64,000 bases of DNA from contig NZ_LR026975.1 in the NCBI RefSeq assembly GCF_900603025.1, forward strand, positions 3,782,001 to 3,846,000, given 5' to 3'. Below, piece by piece: positions 28,557 to 37,502 of the stretch. Numbering within the stretch: position 1 is the stretch's first letter; each line of letters opens with the position of its first letter. The translations under genes were made by a program, and so were the position numbers. Under the pieces are notes generated by a model. It ran no database searches. It was given only the letters and a program-made list of their open reading frames with translations, and was not told the origin of the DNA. This DNA comes from Mycolicibacterium hassiacum DSM 44199. GTDB taxonomy: Bacteria; Actinomycetota; Actinomycetes; Mycobacteriales; Mycobacteriaceae.

Positions 28557-28982
28557 TCAGTTGTCCGGGATCGACGGGTTGGCGATCTCCTCCTCCTCGG
28601 CCCGCTCGGCCTCGATCTCCGCCTGGGTCTTGGCGGCCCGTCCCATCGGGTGTTGGACCGACGTGCCGGGATTCTTCGAGGTGGCGTAGGCCCCGTTGCA
28701 GTTGAGCGCGACCGCGACCTCGCCTTCGGAATGCGTGTCGATGCGCAGGAACGAGGAGTCCCAGGCGTTGACCACGATGCAGTCGTCCAGGTCGAGCTTG
28801 TCGCCGACCCGCGACGCGATGGTGACCGTGCCGCCGCTCGACTCGATGGCCGACGCCGCGTCGGCGTAGGTGTCACCGACGACATCGGGCGCCGCGGCGG
28901 CCGCACCGGTCCCGAACAGCGCGGTCAGTGTCGCCGCAGCGCCCAGCACCGCTCCCGCAGCAAAGACGTTGAGCTTGTTCAT
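28557..28982 (-). CDS. Secreted PASTA-like small protein (paralogue 1)
   Basis: 141 residues from ATG 28982 (MNKLNVFAAGAVLGAAATLT), with a signal peptide ending near GAAAAAPDV. The mature part starts PDVVGDTYADAASAIESSGG, which resembles one PASTA repeat, then DDCIVVNAWD and VALNCNG, whose two Cys could pair outside the membrane. It ends in an acidic, charged tail (EIEAERAEEEEIA). It is exported. Its partner at 29098-29523 has the same length and layout, so the two are tandem duplicates. Function unknown. Confidence 0.75.
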   Translation of the reverse strand: MNKLNVFAAGAVLGAAATLTALFGTGAAAAAPDVVGDTYADAASAIESSGGTVTIASRVGDKLDLDDCIVVNAWDSSFLRIDTHSEGEVAVALNCNGAYATSKNPGTSVQHPMGRAAKTQAEIEAERAEEEEIANPSIPDN

Positions 28983-29097
28983 ATTCGGCCGACCTCCACT
29001 GTCCTGGGACAACGCACGCTGGAGCGCCCGCTGAGCACTCTGGAGGGAAAGCCTATGACTAGTCGCGGCGCGCCGCCACTCGAGCGCGGCCGGCGTC

Positions 29098-29523
29098 TCA
29101 GTCGGCCGTCTCAGCGTGCGCCTGAGCCAACTCGGCCTGGCGCCTTCTCTGCTGCTGTTCGGCTTTGCTCTTGGCCTCCCGGCCGACGGGACTCAACGCC
29201 GAGTTGCCCGCCGAACCGGGGCCGGCCAGCACCCCGTAGCAGTTCAACACGACCATCACATCGCTGTTGGCGACCGTACGTCCGCGGGAGCCCGGACGCC
29301 GCACCGCCGCCGACCGCACATTGGTCACCAGACAGTCGTCGTCACTCAGTCCTGCGCCGGTTCTGGTGGCTATCACCGGATTTCCGCCGGATCGCTCGAT
29401 GATCCGCCTGGCGTCCTGATAGGGACGATCGACGACATCGGGCACCGCGTGGGCGGTCCCGGCACCCAGCCACAGCGCCCCGGCGGCCACGGCGGCCACG
29501 GCGACGGTGTCGAGCAGTCTCAT
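29098..29523 (-). CDS. Secreted PASTA-like small protein (paralogue 2)
   Basis: 141 residues from ATG 29523 (MRLLDTVAVAAVAAGALWLG), with a signal peptide ending around GTAHAV. The mature part repeats the pattern of the downstream gene: PDVVDRPYQDARRIIERSGG, TRTGAGLSDDDCLVTNV, VVLNCYGVLAG, SPVGREAKSKAEQQQ. Both cysteines align with those of the 28557-28982 product. The tail is Gln/Arg-rich rather than acidic. The 115-bp gap between the paralogues suggests separate or weakly linked expression. Confidence 0.75.
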   Translation of the reverse strand: MRLLDTVAVAAVAAGALWLGAGTAHAVPDVVDRPYQDARRIIERSGGNPVIATRTGAGLSDDDCLVTNVRSAAVRRPGSRGRTVANSDVMVVLNCYGVLAGPGSAGNSALSPVGREAKSKAEQQQRRRQAELAQAHAETAD

Positions 29524-29716
29524 GTCGAGCCCGTCCTTATATATCTCTCGACCTGACGTCCGGGCCCCATATGGCGGGCTCCACATGGTTTGCCCGACCG
29601 GAATGATGGATACGTCCTTGCGCCGCGGGGCTCTTCACGGGTCACATATCCGGTGCGGTGTGAGACCGGCGGACACGGATATCCGAAACTTGATGTCACC
29701 GGGTTACACAGATATA

Positions 29717-29744
29717 TTGACTGCAACCAACAGGTACAGATAAC
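29717..29744 (+). promoter_or_regulatory. desA1: Candidate desA1 promoter
   Basis: TTGACT (29717-29722), a 16-bp spacer and GATAAC (29739-29744) lie 37 bp before the desA1 ATG at 29782. The surrounding 258-bp region is unusually AT-rich for this genome, as expected of a strongly expressed gene. An operator for a desaturase regulator such as MadR may be present, but I cannot identify it. Confidence 0.5.
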
Positions 29745-29781
29745 TCTACGGTGGGCTCCCGCTCGCGGAAGGACTGGCCCA

Positions 29782-30777
29782 ATGCACGAAAACCTGACCG
29801 ACAAATATCTGCTTCACGAGCTCGAACCAGTCGTTGAAAAGCTCCTGAATCGGCATCTCTCGCTGTGCAAGGACTGGAACCCGCACGACTACATCCCGTG
29901 GTCGGACGGCAAGAACTACTACGCGCTCGGCGGTCAGGACTGGCATCCCGACGAGGCGAAGATCTCCGAGGTGGCTCAGGTCGCCATGGTGCAGAACCTG
30001 CTCACCGAGGACAATCTCCCGTCCTATCACCGCGAGATCGCGATGAACTTCGGGATGGACGGCGCCTGGGGCGAGTGGGTGAACCGCTGGACCGCCGAGG
30101 AGAACCGGCACAGCGTCGCGCTGCGCGACTACCTCGTCGTCACCCGGGCGGTCGACCCGGTTCAGCTCGAGCAACTGCGCGTGGAGCAGGTCACCCGTGG
30201 TTTCTCTCCGGGCCAGAACCAGCAGGGCGATCTGTTCGCCGAGAGCCTGTTCGACTCCGTCATCTACGTGACGTTCCAGGAGCTCGCGACCCGGGTGTCG
30301 CACCGTAACACCGGCCGGGCGTGCAACGAGACCATTGCCGACCAGCTGCTGGCCCGCGTCTCGGCCGACGAGAACCTGCACCAGATCTTCTACCGCGACG
30401 TGTCGGAGGCCGGCTTCGAGATCGCGCCCGACCAGGCGATGCACTCGCTGCACCGGGTGCTGCGCAACTTCAAGATGCCCGGCTTCACCGTTCCGGAGTT
30501 CCGCCGCAAGGCGGTCATCATCGCGGTGGGCGGTGTCTACGATCCGCGCATCCACCTCGAGGACGTCGTGATGCCGGTGCTGAAGAAGTGGCGCATCTTC
30601 GAGCGCGACGACTTCACCGGCGAGGCCGCACGGATGCGCGACGACCTCGCCAAGCTGGTCGAGGAACTCGAGGAGGCCTGCGAGAAGTTCGAGGTGGCCA
30701 AGCAGCGGCGCGCCGAGCGTGAGGCCCGCAAGGCCGAGAAGCTCACCGCGTCGAGGGTGCTTGCCGTCTCGTCGTGA
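29782..30777 (+). CDS. desA1: Acyl-[ACP] desaturase DesA1
   Basis: A 331-residue soluble di-iron desaturase (ferritin-like) that introduces a double bond during mycolic-acid precursor synthesis. Iron ligands are visible in the two ExxH motifs: Glu107-xx-His110 in RWTAEENRHSVAL and Glu197-xx-His200 in SADENLHQIFYRD. Other conserved blocks are HDYIPWSDGKNYYALGGQDW, EDNLPSYHREIAMNFGMDG and FQELATRVSHRNTG. It matches M. tuberculosis DesA1 closely from memory. A GGAAGG ribosome site precedes the ATG. The dus gene begins 7 bp after its stop, so the two are co-transcribed. Confidence 0.95.
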   Translation: MHENLTDKYLLHELEPVVEKLLNRHLSLCKDWNPHDYIPWSDGKNYYALGGQDWHPDEAKISEVAQVAMVQNLLTEDNLPSYHREIAMNFGMDGAWGEWVNRWTAEENRHSVALRDYLVVTRAVDPVQLEQLRVEQVTRGFSPGQNQQGDLFAESLFDSVIYVTFQELATRVSHRNTGRACNETIADQLLARVSADENLHQIFYRDVSEAGFEIAPDQAMHSLHRVLRNFKMPGFTVPEFRRKAVIIAVGGVYDPRIHLEDVVMPVLKKWRIFERDDFTGEAARMRDDLAKLVEELEEACEKFEVAKQRRAEREARKAEKLTASRVLAVSS

Positions 30778-30784
30778 CGGGCTC

Positions 30785-31960
30785 ATGGGCGCGCTGACCG
30801 CGTCACAGCCCACCCAGGTACCCCAGCTGCGGATCGGCTCGATCACGCTGCGCAGCCCGGTGGTCCTCGCGCCGATGGCGGGCGTGACCAACGTGGCATT
30901 CCGAACGCTGTGCCGGGAGCTCGAGCTCGCCAAGGTCGGCACGGTCAGCGGGCTGTACGTGTGCGAGATGGTGACCGCGCGGGCACTCGTCGAGCGTCAC
31001 CCCGGCACCATGCACATGGTGACCTTCGGGCCCGACGAGTCCCCGCGCTCGCTGCAGCTGTACTCGGTCGATCCGGACAACACCTACGCGGCGGCGCGGA
31101 TGATCGCCGACGAGGGCCTGGCCGATCACATCGACATGAACTTCGGCTGCCCGGTGCCCAAGGTCACCCGCCGCGGCGGCGGCGCGGCGCTGCCCTACAA
31201 GCGGCGGTTGTTCGGCCGCATCGTGGCCGCGGCGGTCAAGGGGGTCGAAGGCACCGACATCCCGGTGACGGTGAAGTTCCGGATCGGCATCGACGACGAA
31301 CACCACACCCACCTCGACGCGGGCCGCATCGCGGCCGAGGAAGGCGCCGCAGCGGTCGCGCTGCACGCCCGCACGGCCGCCCAGCGGTATTCGGGCACTG
31401 CCGACTGGGAACAGATCGCCCGACTCAAGGAGCATGTGACGTCGATCCCGGTGCTCGGCAACGGCGATATCTTCGAGGCCGGCGACGCCCTGGCCATGAT
31501 GTCGGCCACAGGTTGTGACGGCGTGGTGATCGGGCGCGGCTGCCTGGGCCGGCCGTGGCTGTTTGCCGAGCTGTCCGCGGCGTTCACCGGTGCCCCGCCG
31601 CCACCCCCGCCCACCCTCGGGGAGGTGGCCGCGATCCTGATGCGGCATGCCCAATTGCTCGCCGACCACTTCGGCGAGGACAAGGGCCTGCGCGACATCC
31701 GTAAGCACATCGCCTGGTATCTGCACGGTTTCCCGGCCGGTGCCGAGTTGCGCCGGTCATTGGCCCTGGTCAAGACCCTTGCGGAACTGCGCGGCCTGCT
31801 CGATCAACTCGATCCGGACGTGCCGTTCCCGCCCGCGGCGACCGGCCCGCGGGGGCGGCAGGGGTCGCCCGCCTCGGTGAGCCTGCCGGAGGGGTGGCTC
31901 GATGACCCGGACGACTGCACGGTGCCCGCCGGCGCGGAGGTGATGCACTCCGGAGGCTGA
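30785..31960 (+). CDS. dus: tRNA-dihydrouridine synthase (DusB family)
   Basis: A 391-residue FMN-dependent TIM-barrel enzyme that reduces uridines in the tRNA D loop. Motifs: SPVVLAPMAGVTNVAFRTLC, catalytic Cys in IDMNFGCPVPKVTRRGGGAA, VTVKFRIGIDDEHH, ALHARTAAQRYSG, PVLGNGDIFEAGDALAMM, GVVIGRGCLGRPWLF, and the C-terminal RNA-binding helices (KHIAWYLHGFPAGAELR). A Pro-rich insertion (APPPPPP) lies before the C-terminal domain. It sits 7 bp behind desA1, a mycobacterial pairing. Confidence 0.93.
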   Translation: MGALTASQPTQVPQLRIGSITLRSPVVLAPMAGVTNVAFRTLCRELELAKVGTVSGLYVCEMVTARALVERHPGTMHMVTFGPDESPRSLQLYSVDPDNTYAAARMIADEGLADHIDMNFGCPVPKVTRRGGGAALPYKRRLFGRIVAAAVKGVEGTDIPVTVKFRIGIDDEHHTHLDAGRIAAEEGAAAVALHARTAAQRYSGTADWEQIARLKEHVTSIPVLGNGDIFEAGDALAMMSATGCDGVVIGRGCLGRPWLFAELSAAFTGAPPPPPPTLGEVAAILMRHAQLLADHFGEDKGLRDIRKHIAWYLHGFPAGAELRRSLALVKTLAELRGLLDQLDPDVPFPPAATGPRGRQGSPASVSLPEGWLDDPDDCTVPAGAEVMHSGG

Positions 31961-32202
31961 ACGACCGACCGGACGACCCGTTGCCCGCACGGCCCGCACC
32001 GCCGGTATAACGGAGTCGTCGTCGTGCTGAGACAAATCTGACACCACATCTCTCAGGTTGCCTCAGTACGATATGAATCTCGTTCGTAATGGCTCCGAAG
32101 TGGGAGCCGCGCAGGGTGCTGTGACCAGACACGGGGAAGCGCTGCGCCCGCCACCGCGCAACGGTGCGCTCGGCGGAGGACATGTCGGAGGCCGATAGAA
32201 CC

Positions 32203-34401
32203 ATGAGCGACGGCGAGAACGCCGGTCCTGGCCCATGGGGCCAGCGTGGCTCGTCGGCGCCTGACGGCGGGACGACCGACCACCACCCGCACGAGCCCGA
32301 CCAGTGGCTCACCCGATCACCGCGCCCGGCGGCCGGTTCGGCCCCTTGGGAGCGCGGGGCGTCGGCGCGGGAACGGCACGGCGCGGCCTCCGACCGCGCC
32401 GGCGGCAACCATGCCGACGGGGTACCGGTAGCCGACCTGATCGCCAAGCTCAACGCCGACCGACTCAGACCACGCGGCCGGCATCGGTCCGCGGACCCGG
32501 TCGCCCCGCCGGCGGCGGAACCGCCGTTCGAGGAGTACCCGGAGCCGGACCCGGCGGATGCGGACGCAACCGGTGCGGAACGCACCGTCACACTGGCCGC
32601 CCTCGACGATCCGTGGCCGGCCGACGACGCCGAGCCGGCGGCCTTCGACGACACCCCCGAAGACCACACCCCCGGCGCGGCCTTCGACGACGCCCCCGAC
32701 ACCGAGGTCATCCCCGCCGCGGCCGACTCCGCCCCCGCCGATGACCTGCCCGACCTGGCCACCATTCACCAGCGCCGCCGCGCCACCCCCGCGCACGTCG
32801 GCCGACGTTCCGCGCCGCGCCCCGAGAAATCGGCGGGCCGCAAACGGCGCCGGGCCATCATGGCGGGCCGCGCGGTGGCGGCCCTGTTCGCCGTGCTCGC
32901 GCTGGCCACCACCGGCGGCGCCTGGCAGTGGCAGTCGGTCAAGAACAACATGTTCAACCGGGTCTCGGCGCTGGACCGGGACTCCCGCGACATCATCGAC
33001 CCCAACGCCCAGTTCGGCGACGAGAACTTCCTGATCGTCGGGGTGGACAGCCGCTACGGCGAGAACGCCGACATCGGGGCCGGCACCGTCGAGGACGCCG
33101 CCGGAGCTCGCTCGGACACCGTGATCCTGGTGAACATTCCGGCCAGCCGCGAACGCGTGGTGGCGGTGTCGTTCCCGCGCGACCTCTACATCGACCCGAT
33201 CAAGTGCGAACCGTGGAATCCGGTGACCGGCGAGTACGGCCCGATCACCGATCCCGAGTCGCCGATGTACGGGATGGACGAGGTCTACACCGAGTACAAG
33301 CTGAACTCCGCGTACGCGGTGGGCGGCCCCAAGTGCCTGGTCAAGGTGATCCAGAAGCTGTCCGGCCTGGCGATCACCCGGTTCATGGCCGTCGACTTCG
33401 CCGGATTCCAGAAGATGGTCGACGCCCTCGGCGGTGTCGAGGTGTGCACCACCGAACCGCTGGAGGACTACGAGCTCGGCACCATCCTGCCGACCGCCGG
33501 CCGCCAAATCGTCGACGGCCGCACCGCGCTCAACTACGTGCGCGCCCGCCAGGTCGTCACCGAGGGCAACGGCGACTACGGCCGCATCAAACGTCAGCAG
33601 CTGTTCCTGTCGTCGCTGCTGCGTTCGCTGATCTCCAAAGAGGTGTTCTTCTCGCTGTCCAAGCTGAACAACGTCGTGAACCTGTTCATCGAGAACAGCT
33701 ACGTCGACAACATGGACACCAAGGACCTGGTCACCCTCGGACAGTCCATCCAGGGCATCTCGGCCGGCCGGATCACCTTCCTGACCGTGCCCACCACCGG
33801 GTACTCCGACGAGTGGGGCAACGAGCATCTGCGCGAGGAGGACACCCGCGCCATCTTCGACGCGATCATCAACGACCTGCCGTTGCCCGAGGAGAAGACC
33901 GACGACAACACCCCGGTGCCCGGGACCCCGGAGAGCAACGTCCCGCCGCCCACCCAGGACGCGCAGCCGGCCCCTGAGCTGGTTAACACCGTGACGACAT
34001 ATCCGCAGGACATCACCGTCCAGGTGTCGAACTCCACCGACCGCGCCGGGCTGGGTGCGGCCACCGCCCAGCAACTGGAGGCCTACGGCTTCAACGTGAC
34101 CACGCCCGACGACTATCCGGGTCCGCTGGACAAGACGACGGTGTTCTTCTCGCCGGGCAACGAGGAGGCGGCCGCCACCGTCGCGTCGGCGTTCAACACC
34201 CCGGTCATCGAGAAGGTCATCGGCCTGGGCGATGTGGTCCGCGTGGTGCTCGGCGACGACTTCCAGGCGGTCGGCGCCCCGTTCGTCAGCGGCTCACCGG
34301 TCCAGGTGCACGTGGTGCGCGGCACGATGCGCACGTCGACCACCACCCAGCTGCCCGACGACCTCACCATCACCAACGCCGCCGACGCCACCTGCGGATA
34401 G
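32203..34401 (+). CDS. LytR-CpsA-Psr (LCP) family cell-wall ligase
   Basis: About 732 residues. A long disordered N-terminal cytoplasmic region (Pro/Asp/Glu-rich, to about 215) precedes one membrane helix (AGRAVAALFAVLALATTGG). The LCP domain follows (NFLIVGVDSRYGENADIGAG, ARSDTVILVNIPASRERVV, SFPRDLYIDPIKCEPW, FAGFQKMVDALGGVEVC, GRTALNYVRARQVV, GRIKRQQLFLSSLL). A C-terminal LytR_C domain spans about residues 605-690 (VQVSNSTDRAGLGAATAQQL). LCP enzymes attach arabinogalactan to peptidoglycan outside the membrane. ATG 32203 is chosen; ATG 32182 or GTG 32164 would add 7 or 13 residues. Confidence 0.9.
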   Translation: MSDGENAGPGPWGQRGSSAPDGGTTDHHPHEPDQWLTRSPRPAAGSAPWERGASARERHGAASDRAGGNHADGVPVADLIAKLNADRLRPRGRHRSADPVAPPAAEPPFEEYPEPDPADADATGAERTVTLAALDDPWPADDAEPAAFDDTPEDHTPGAAFDDAPDTEVIPAAADSAPADDLPDLATIHQRRRATPAHVGRRSAPRPEKSAGRKRRRAIMAGRAVAALFAVLALATTGGAWQWQSVKNNMFNRVSALDRDSRDIIDPNAQFGDENFLIVGVDSRYGENADIGAGTVEDAAGARSDTVILVNIPASRERVVAVSFPRDLYIDPIKCEPWNPVTGEYGPITDPESPMYGMDEVYTEYKLNSAYAVGGPKCLVKVIQKLSGLAITRFMAVDFAGFQKMVDALGGVEVCTTEPLEDYELGTILPTAGRQIVDGRTALNYVRARQVVTEGNGDYGRIKRQQLFLSSLLRSLISKEVFFSLSKLNNVVNLFIENSYVDNMDTKDLVTLGQSIQGISAGRITFLTVPTTGYSDEWGNEHLREEDTRAIFDAIINDLPLPEEKTDDNTPVPGTPESNVPPPTQDAQPAPELVNTVTTYPQDITVQVSNSTDRAGLGAATAQQLEAYGFNVTTPDDYPGPLDKTTVFFSPGNEEAAATVASAFNTPVIEKVIGLGDVVRVVLGDDFQAVGAPFVSGSPVQVHVVRGTMRTSTTTQLPDDLTITNAADATCG

Positions 34402-34422
34402 GCCGCGATCCGGCTGCCTGCG

Positions 34423-34440
34423 GTTCACCCCGCGTTCACC
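34423..34440 (+). promoter_or_regulatory. Pho box (RegX3/PhoP-type direct repeat) upstream of phoU
   Basis: Two GTTCACC units at 34423-34429 and 34434-34440 repeat with an 11-bp period (GTTCACCCCGCGTTCACC). This is the direct-repeat pattern bound by actinobacterial phosphate response regulators. It lies 43 bp before the phoU ATG, upstream of its -10. A matching site precedes pstS. Confidence 0.75.
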
Positions 34441-34471
34441 GTGTGGTCGTGACCCCGTGTCCGTACCCCCG

Positions 34472-34483
34472 TAGGCTTGCCTC
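34472..34483 (+). promoter_or_regulatory. phoU: Leaderless promoter -10 of phoU
   Basis: TAGGCT at 34472-34477, 6 nt before the ATG at 34484, with no ribosome site. The Pho box ends 31 bp upstream of this hexamer, a suitable activator position. Confidence 0.55.
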
Positions 34484-35152
34484 ATGCGTACCGCGTACCA
34501 CGAACAGCTGGATGCCCTGACCGCCCAGCTCGGCGAGATGTGCGGTCTGGCAGGCGCTGCGATGGAACGCGCGACTCAGGCGTTGCTGCAGGCCGATCTG
34601 GAGCTCGCTGAGCAGGTCATCACCGACCACGAGCGGATCGCGGCGATGAGCAGCAAGGCCGAGGAGTCGGCGTTCGTCCTGCTGGCGTTGCAGGCGCCGG
34701 TCGCCGGCGATCTGCGCTCGATCGTCGCGGCGATTCAGATCGCCGCCGACGTCGAGCGGATGGGCGCGCTGGCCCTGCACGTCGCCAAGATCGCCCGGCG
34801 CCGGCATCCGCAGCATGCGCTGCCCGAGGAGGTCAACGGCTACTTCGCCGAAATGGGCCGGCTGGCGGTCGAACTAGGCAACAGTGCCCAGGAGGTGCTG
34901 CTCACCCGAGATCCGGAGAAGGCCGCGCGCATCCACGAAGAGGATGACGCGATGGACGATCTGCACCGCCACCTGTTCACCGTGCTGATGGACAAGGAGT
35001 GGAAGCACGGGGTCGCCGCGGCCGTCGACGTCACGCTGCTGGGCCGGTTCTACGAACGGTTCGCCGACCACGCCGTCGAGATCGCCCGCCGCGTCATCTT
35101 CCAGGTCACCGGCAAGCATCCCGACGACGAGGATCTGACCACCACGCGCTGA
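34484..35152 (+). CDS. phoU: Phosphate signalling protein PhoU (PhoY2-like)
   Basis: A 222-residue three-helix-repeat PhoU protein: [20 protein letters not shown], the first metal-cluster motif region [55 protein letters not shown], and the second repeat [20 protein letters not shown]. It links the Pst transporter to the SenX3-RegX3 two-component system and dampens the phosphate-starvation response; in mycobacteria PhoY proteins also affect persistence. It is separate from pstSCAB here but carries its own Pho box. Confidence 0.95.
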   Translation: MRTAYHEQLDALTAQLGEMCGLAGAAMERATQALLQADLELAEQVITDHERIAAMSSKAEESAFVLLALQAPVAGDLRSIVAAIQIAADVERMGALALHVAKIARRRHPQHALPEEVNGYFAEMGRLAVELGNSAQEVLLTRDPEKAARIHEEDDAMDDLHRHLFTVLMDKEWKHGVAAAVDVTLLGRFYERFADHAVEIARRVIFQVTGKHPDDEDLTTTR

Positions 35153-35164
35153 TACCCGCGCGGA

Positions 35165-35680
35165 TCAGGGCACGATCCGCACACCGTCGCGGCGGGCGGC
35201 CACCAGATCCCGCAGGATCCGGGCCAGCACCTGCAGATCGGCGGCGCTGTAGCGATGCAGGAAGTCGTGCAGACCTCGGGTCATCTCCACGTGCATCTGC
35301 GCGTGCGCGTCGGCGAGGAGCCGTCCGTCGGCGGTCAGGCGCAGCTGCACCTCCTTGCGGTTGCCCGGCACCGGGCCGCGCTCCACCAGGCCCGCCTCCA
35401 CCAGGCGCTGGACGTGTTTGGACACCGTGCCCTTGAGTTGGTTGGTCCTGGCGGCCAGCCCGACGACGCTGACCGGTTCGGCGTCGGCGATGGCGGCCAG
35501 CAGGTGCATCGACAGCGTCGGCAGGCTCCGGCTCAAGGGAACGAGCCGGGCCGGTAGCCGCTCGGCGATGAAGTCGCGCTCGGCGTCGGCACCGGCCCCG
35601 GCGTCGAACTTTTCGCTGAGCGCGCTGATCAGGTTGTCGATCTCGGAGATCAGCGCGGTCTTGGTTTTCACGGAAACCAT
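35165..35680 (-). CDS. MarR-family regulator
   Basis: A 171-residue winged-helix MarR protein: LSMHLLAAIADAEPVSVVGL, AARTNQLKGTVSKHVQRLVE, AGLVERGPVPGNRKEVQLRL, TADGRLLADAHAQMH. The ATG at 35680 is used because the upstream extension reads through the operator DNA. Divergent from the reductase gene with 69 bp between starts, in which two perfect 14-bp palindromes and a third imperfect one lie. It almost certainly represses itself and the reductase. The ligand is unknown. Its 3' end converges on phoU with a 12-bp gap. Confidence 0.88.
   Translation of the reverse strand: MVSVKTKTALISEIDNLISALSEKFDAGAGADAERDFIAERLPARLVPLSRSLPTLSMHLLAAIADAEPVSVVGLAARTNQLKGTVSKHVQRLVEAGLVERGPVPGNRKEVQLRLTADGRLLADAHAQMHVEMTRGLHDFLHRYSAADLQVLARILRDLVAARRDGVRIVP
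35664..35677. promoter_or_regulatory. Imperfect third MarR operator at the marR start
   Basis: GTTTTCACGGAAAC keeps the outer GTTT/AAAC of the two perfect sites and lies 3-16 bp inside the marR coding start. It could serve for autorepression. Confidence 0.35.
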
Positions 35681-35708
35681 CTTGCCAGCCCGGACCGCCG
35701 GGTCTATG

Positions 35709-35737
35709 GTTTCTGTAGAAACTGTTTCCTTAGAAAC
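35709..35737. promoter_or_regulatory. Tandem perfect MarR operators
   Basis: GTTTCTGTAGAAAC (35709-35722) and GTTTCCTTAGAAAC (35724-35737) share exact 5-bp arms GTTTC/GAAAC and are one base apart. Centre-to-centre distance is 15 bp. They end 12 bp before the reductase ATG and cover the region where its promoter must be. Confidence 0.75.
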
Positions 35738-35749
35738 TTGGGAGTGGAA

Positions 35750-36715
35750 ATGAAGGCCGCCGTCATCGAGGAATGGGACCGCCCGCCCGTCTACACCGAC
35801 CACCCGGAACCCCAGGCGTCCGGCGGGGCCGTCGTCGCCTCGGTCGAGGCCTCACCGCTGACCAACCTGACCCGCGGTGTCGCGATGGGAAAGCACTACG
35901 CCAGCAAGGGGTTCGAACTGCCGGTCATACCCGGGGTGGACGGGGTGGTGCGCCTGCCCGACGGCAGGCGCGTCTACGTCAACATCCTCAGCGCCAAAGG
36001 CCTGTTCGCCGAGCGCGCCGCGGTGCACCCGGAGAACGCGACACCGGTCCCCGACGACGTCGACTCGGTGACCGCTGCGGCCCTACCCAATCCCGGTGTG
36101 TCCGCGTGGATCTCGCTGGAGCACGCGGCGGCGGTGTCCCCCGGTGACCATGTGCTCGTACTGGGCGCCACCGGGGTGACCGGAGCCACCGCGGTGCAGC
36201 TGGCCAAGTCGGTGTTCGGCGCCGGCCGGGTGGTGGCCGCCGGCCGCAACACCGAGCGGCTGGCCTGGCTGCGGTCGGTGGGTGCCGATGAGGCGATCAC
36301 CCTCGACGAACTCGGCGACCGGGTGAGCGCACTGCACCGGGAGCGCCCGTTCGACGCGGTGCTCGACTACCTGTGGGGACCACCGGCCGAGGCGACGCTC
36401 GCCGCCCTGACCTCGCGGGGCGTCTCCGGTTACCATCCGACGCGATTCGTGCAGGTCGGGTCGATGGCGGGCGAGACGGTCGGCCTGTCGGCGGCGGTGT
36501 TGCGCAGCTCCGGAATCACCATGCGCGGCGTCGGTCTCGGCAGCGCGCCGCCGGTCGTGACGGCGCGGGCACGCACCGAGGGGCTGCCGCGGATGTTCGC
36601 GATGCTGGCAGCCGGTGAGCTGGCGTTGCCGACGAAGGCGGTGCCGCTCGCCGACGTCGAGCAGGTGTGGACGGCGCCCGAGTCGTCGGGCGTCCGGATC
36701 GTGGTGACGCCGTAG
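35750..36715 (+). CDS. Zinc-independent quinone oxidoreductase-like (MDR) reductase
   Basis: A 321-residue medium-chain dehydrogenase/reductase: N-terminal GroES-like part (MKAAVIEEWDRPPVYTDHPE, PVIPGVDGVVRLPDGRRVYV), then a Rossmann domain with DHVLVLGATGVTGATAVQLA (AxxGVxG motif) and RVVAAGRNTERLAWLRSVGA. Structural and catalytic zinc cysteines are absent, which favours the quinone/enoyl reductase branch. ATG 35750 has a GGAG ribosome site 6 nt upstream. The tandem MarR operators immediately upstream suggest induction by a reactive or aromatic compound. Confidence 0.87.
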   Translation: MKAAVIEEWDRPPVYTDHPEPQASGGAVVASVEASPLTNLTRGVAMGKHYASKGFELPVIPGVDGVVRLPDGRRVYVNILSAKGLFAERAAVHPENATPVPDDVDSVTAAALPNPGVSAWISLEHAAAVSPGDHVLVLGATGVTGATAVQLAKSVFGAGRVVAAGRNTERLAWLRSVGADEAITLDELGDRVSALHRERPFDAVLDYLWGPPAEATLAALTSRGVSGYHPTRFVQVGSMAGETVGLSAAVLRSSGITMRGVGLGSAPPVVTARARTEGLPRMFAMLAAGELALPTKAVPLADVEQVWTAPESSGVRIVVTP

Positions 36716-36716
36716 C

Positions 36717-37493
36717 TCAGCCGAAACGACCGGAGATGTAGTCCTCGGTGGCTTTCTGCGACGGGTTGGAGAAGATCTTCTCGGTGTCGTCGATCTCGAT
36801 CAGCCGCCCCGGTTTACCGGTCGCCTCCAGGTTGAAGAACGCGGTCTGATCGCTGACCCGGGCGGCCTGCTGCATGTTGTGGGTCACGATCACGATCGTG
36901 AAATCCTTCTTCAACTCGGCGATCAGATCCTCGATCGCCAGTGTGGAGATCGGGTCGAGCGCCGAGCACGGCTCGTCCATCAGCAGCACGTCGGGTTGCA
37001 CCGCGATCGCCCGTGCGATGCACAGCCGTTGCTGCTGACCGCCCGACAGTCCGCCGCCGGGCTTGTCCAGCCGGTCCTTGACCTCGTTCCACAGGTTCGC
37101 GCCCCGCAGCGAGCGCTCGCACACCTCGTCGAGCAGCTTGCGGTTGCGCACGCCCTGCAGCTTCAGGCCGGCCACCACGTTGTCGCGGATAGACATGGTG
37201 GGGAACGGATTCGGACGCTGGAACACCATGCCGATGGTCTTGCGCACGCTGACCGGATCCACCCCCGGGGCGTAGATGTCCTCACCGTCGAGCAGCACCG
37301 AGCCCTCGACGCGGGCACCCGGGATCACCTCGTGCATGCGGTTGATGGTGCGCAGCACGGTGGACTTGCCGCACCCCGACGGTCCGATGAACGCGGTCAC
37401 GCAGCGCGGCGGCACGGACAGCGACACGTCGGCGACGGCATGGAACGAGCCGTAGTAGATGTTGAGGTCTTTGAGGTCGAGCCGCTTGGCCAT
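36717..37493 (-). CDS. pstB: Phosphate ABC transporter ATPase PstB
   Basis: A 258-residue ABC ATPase: Walker [17 protein letters not shown]-loop [13 protein letters not shown], signature [20 protein letters not shown], Walker [16 protein letters not shown], His switch [16 protein letters not shown]. The [16 protein letters not shown] block and the C-terminal [18 protein letters not shown] are PstB-specific. It powers high-affinity phosphate import. Last gene of the pstS-C-A-B operon, 9 bp after pstA, and convergent with the reductase gene with 1 bp between. Confidence 0.97.
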   Translation of the reverse strand: MAKRLDLKDLNIYYGSFHAVADVSLSVPPRCVTAFIGPSGCGKSTVLRTINRMHEVIPGARVEGSVLLDGEDIYAPGVDPVSVRKTIGMVFQRPNPFPTMSIRDNVVAGLKLQGVRNRKLLDEVCERSLRGANLWNEVKDRLDKPGGGLSGGQQQRLCIARAIAVQPDVLLMDEPCSALDPISTLAIEDLIAELKKDFTIVIVTHNMQQAARVSDQTAFFNLEATGKPGRLIEIDDTEKIFSNPSQKATEDYISGRFG

Positions 37494-37502
37494 CGGATAC
37501 TC

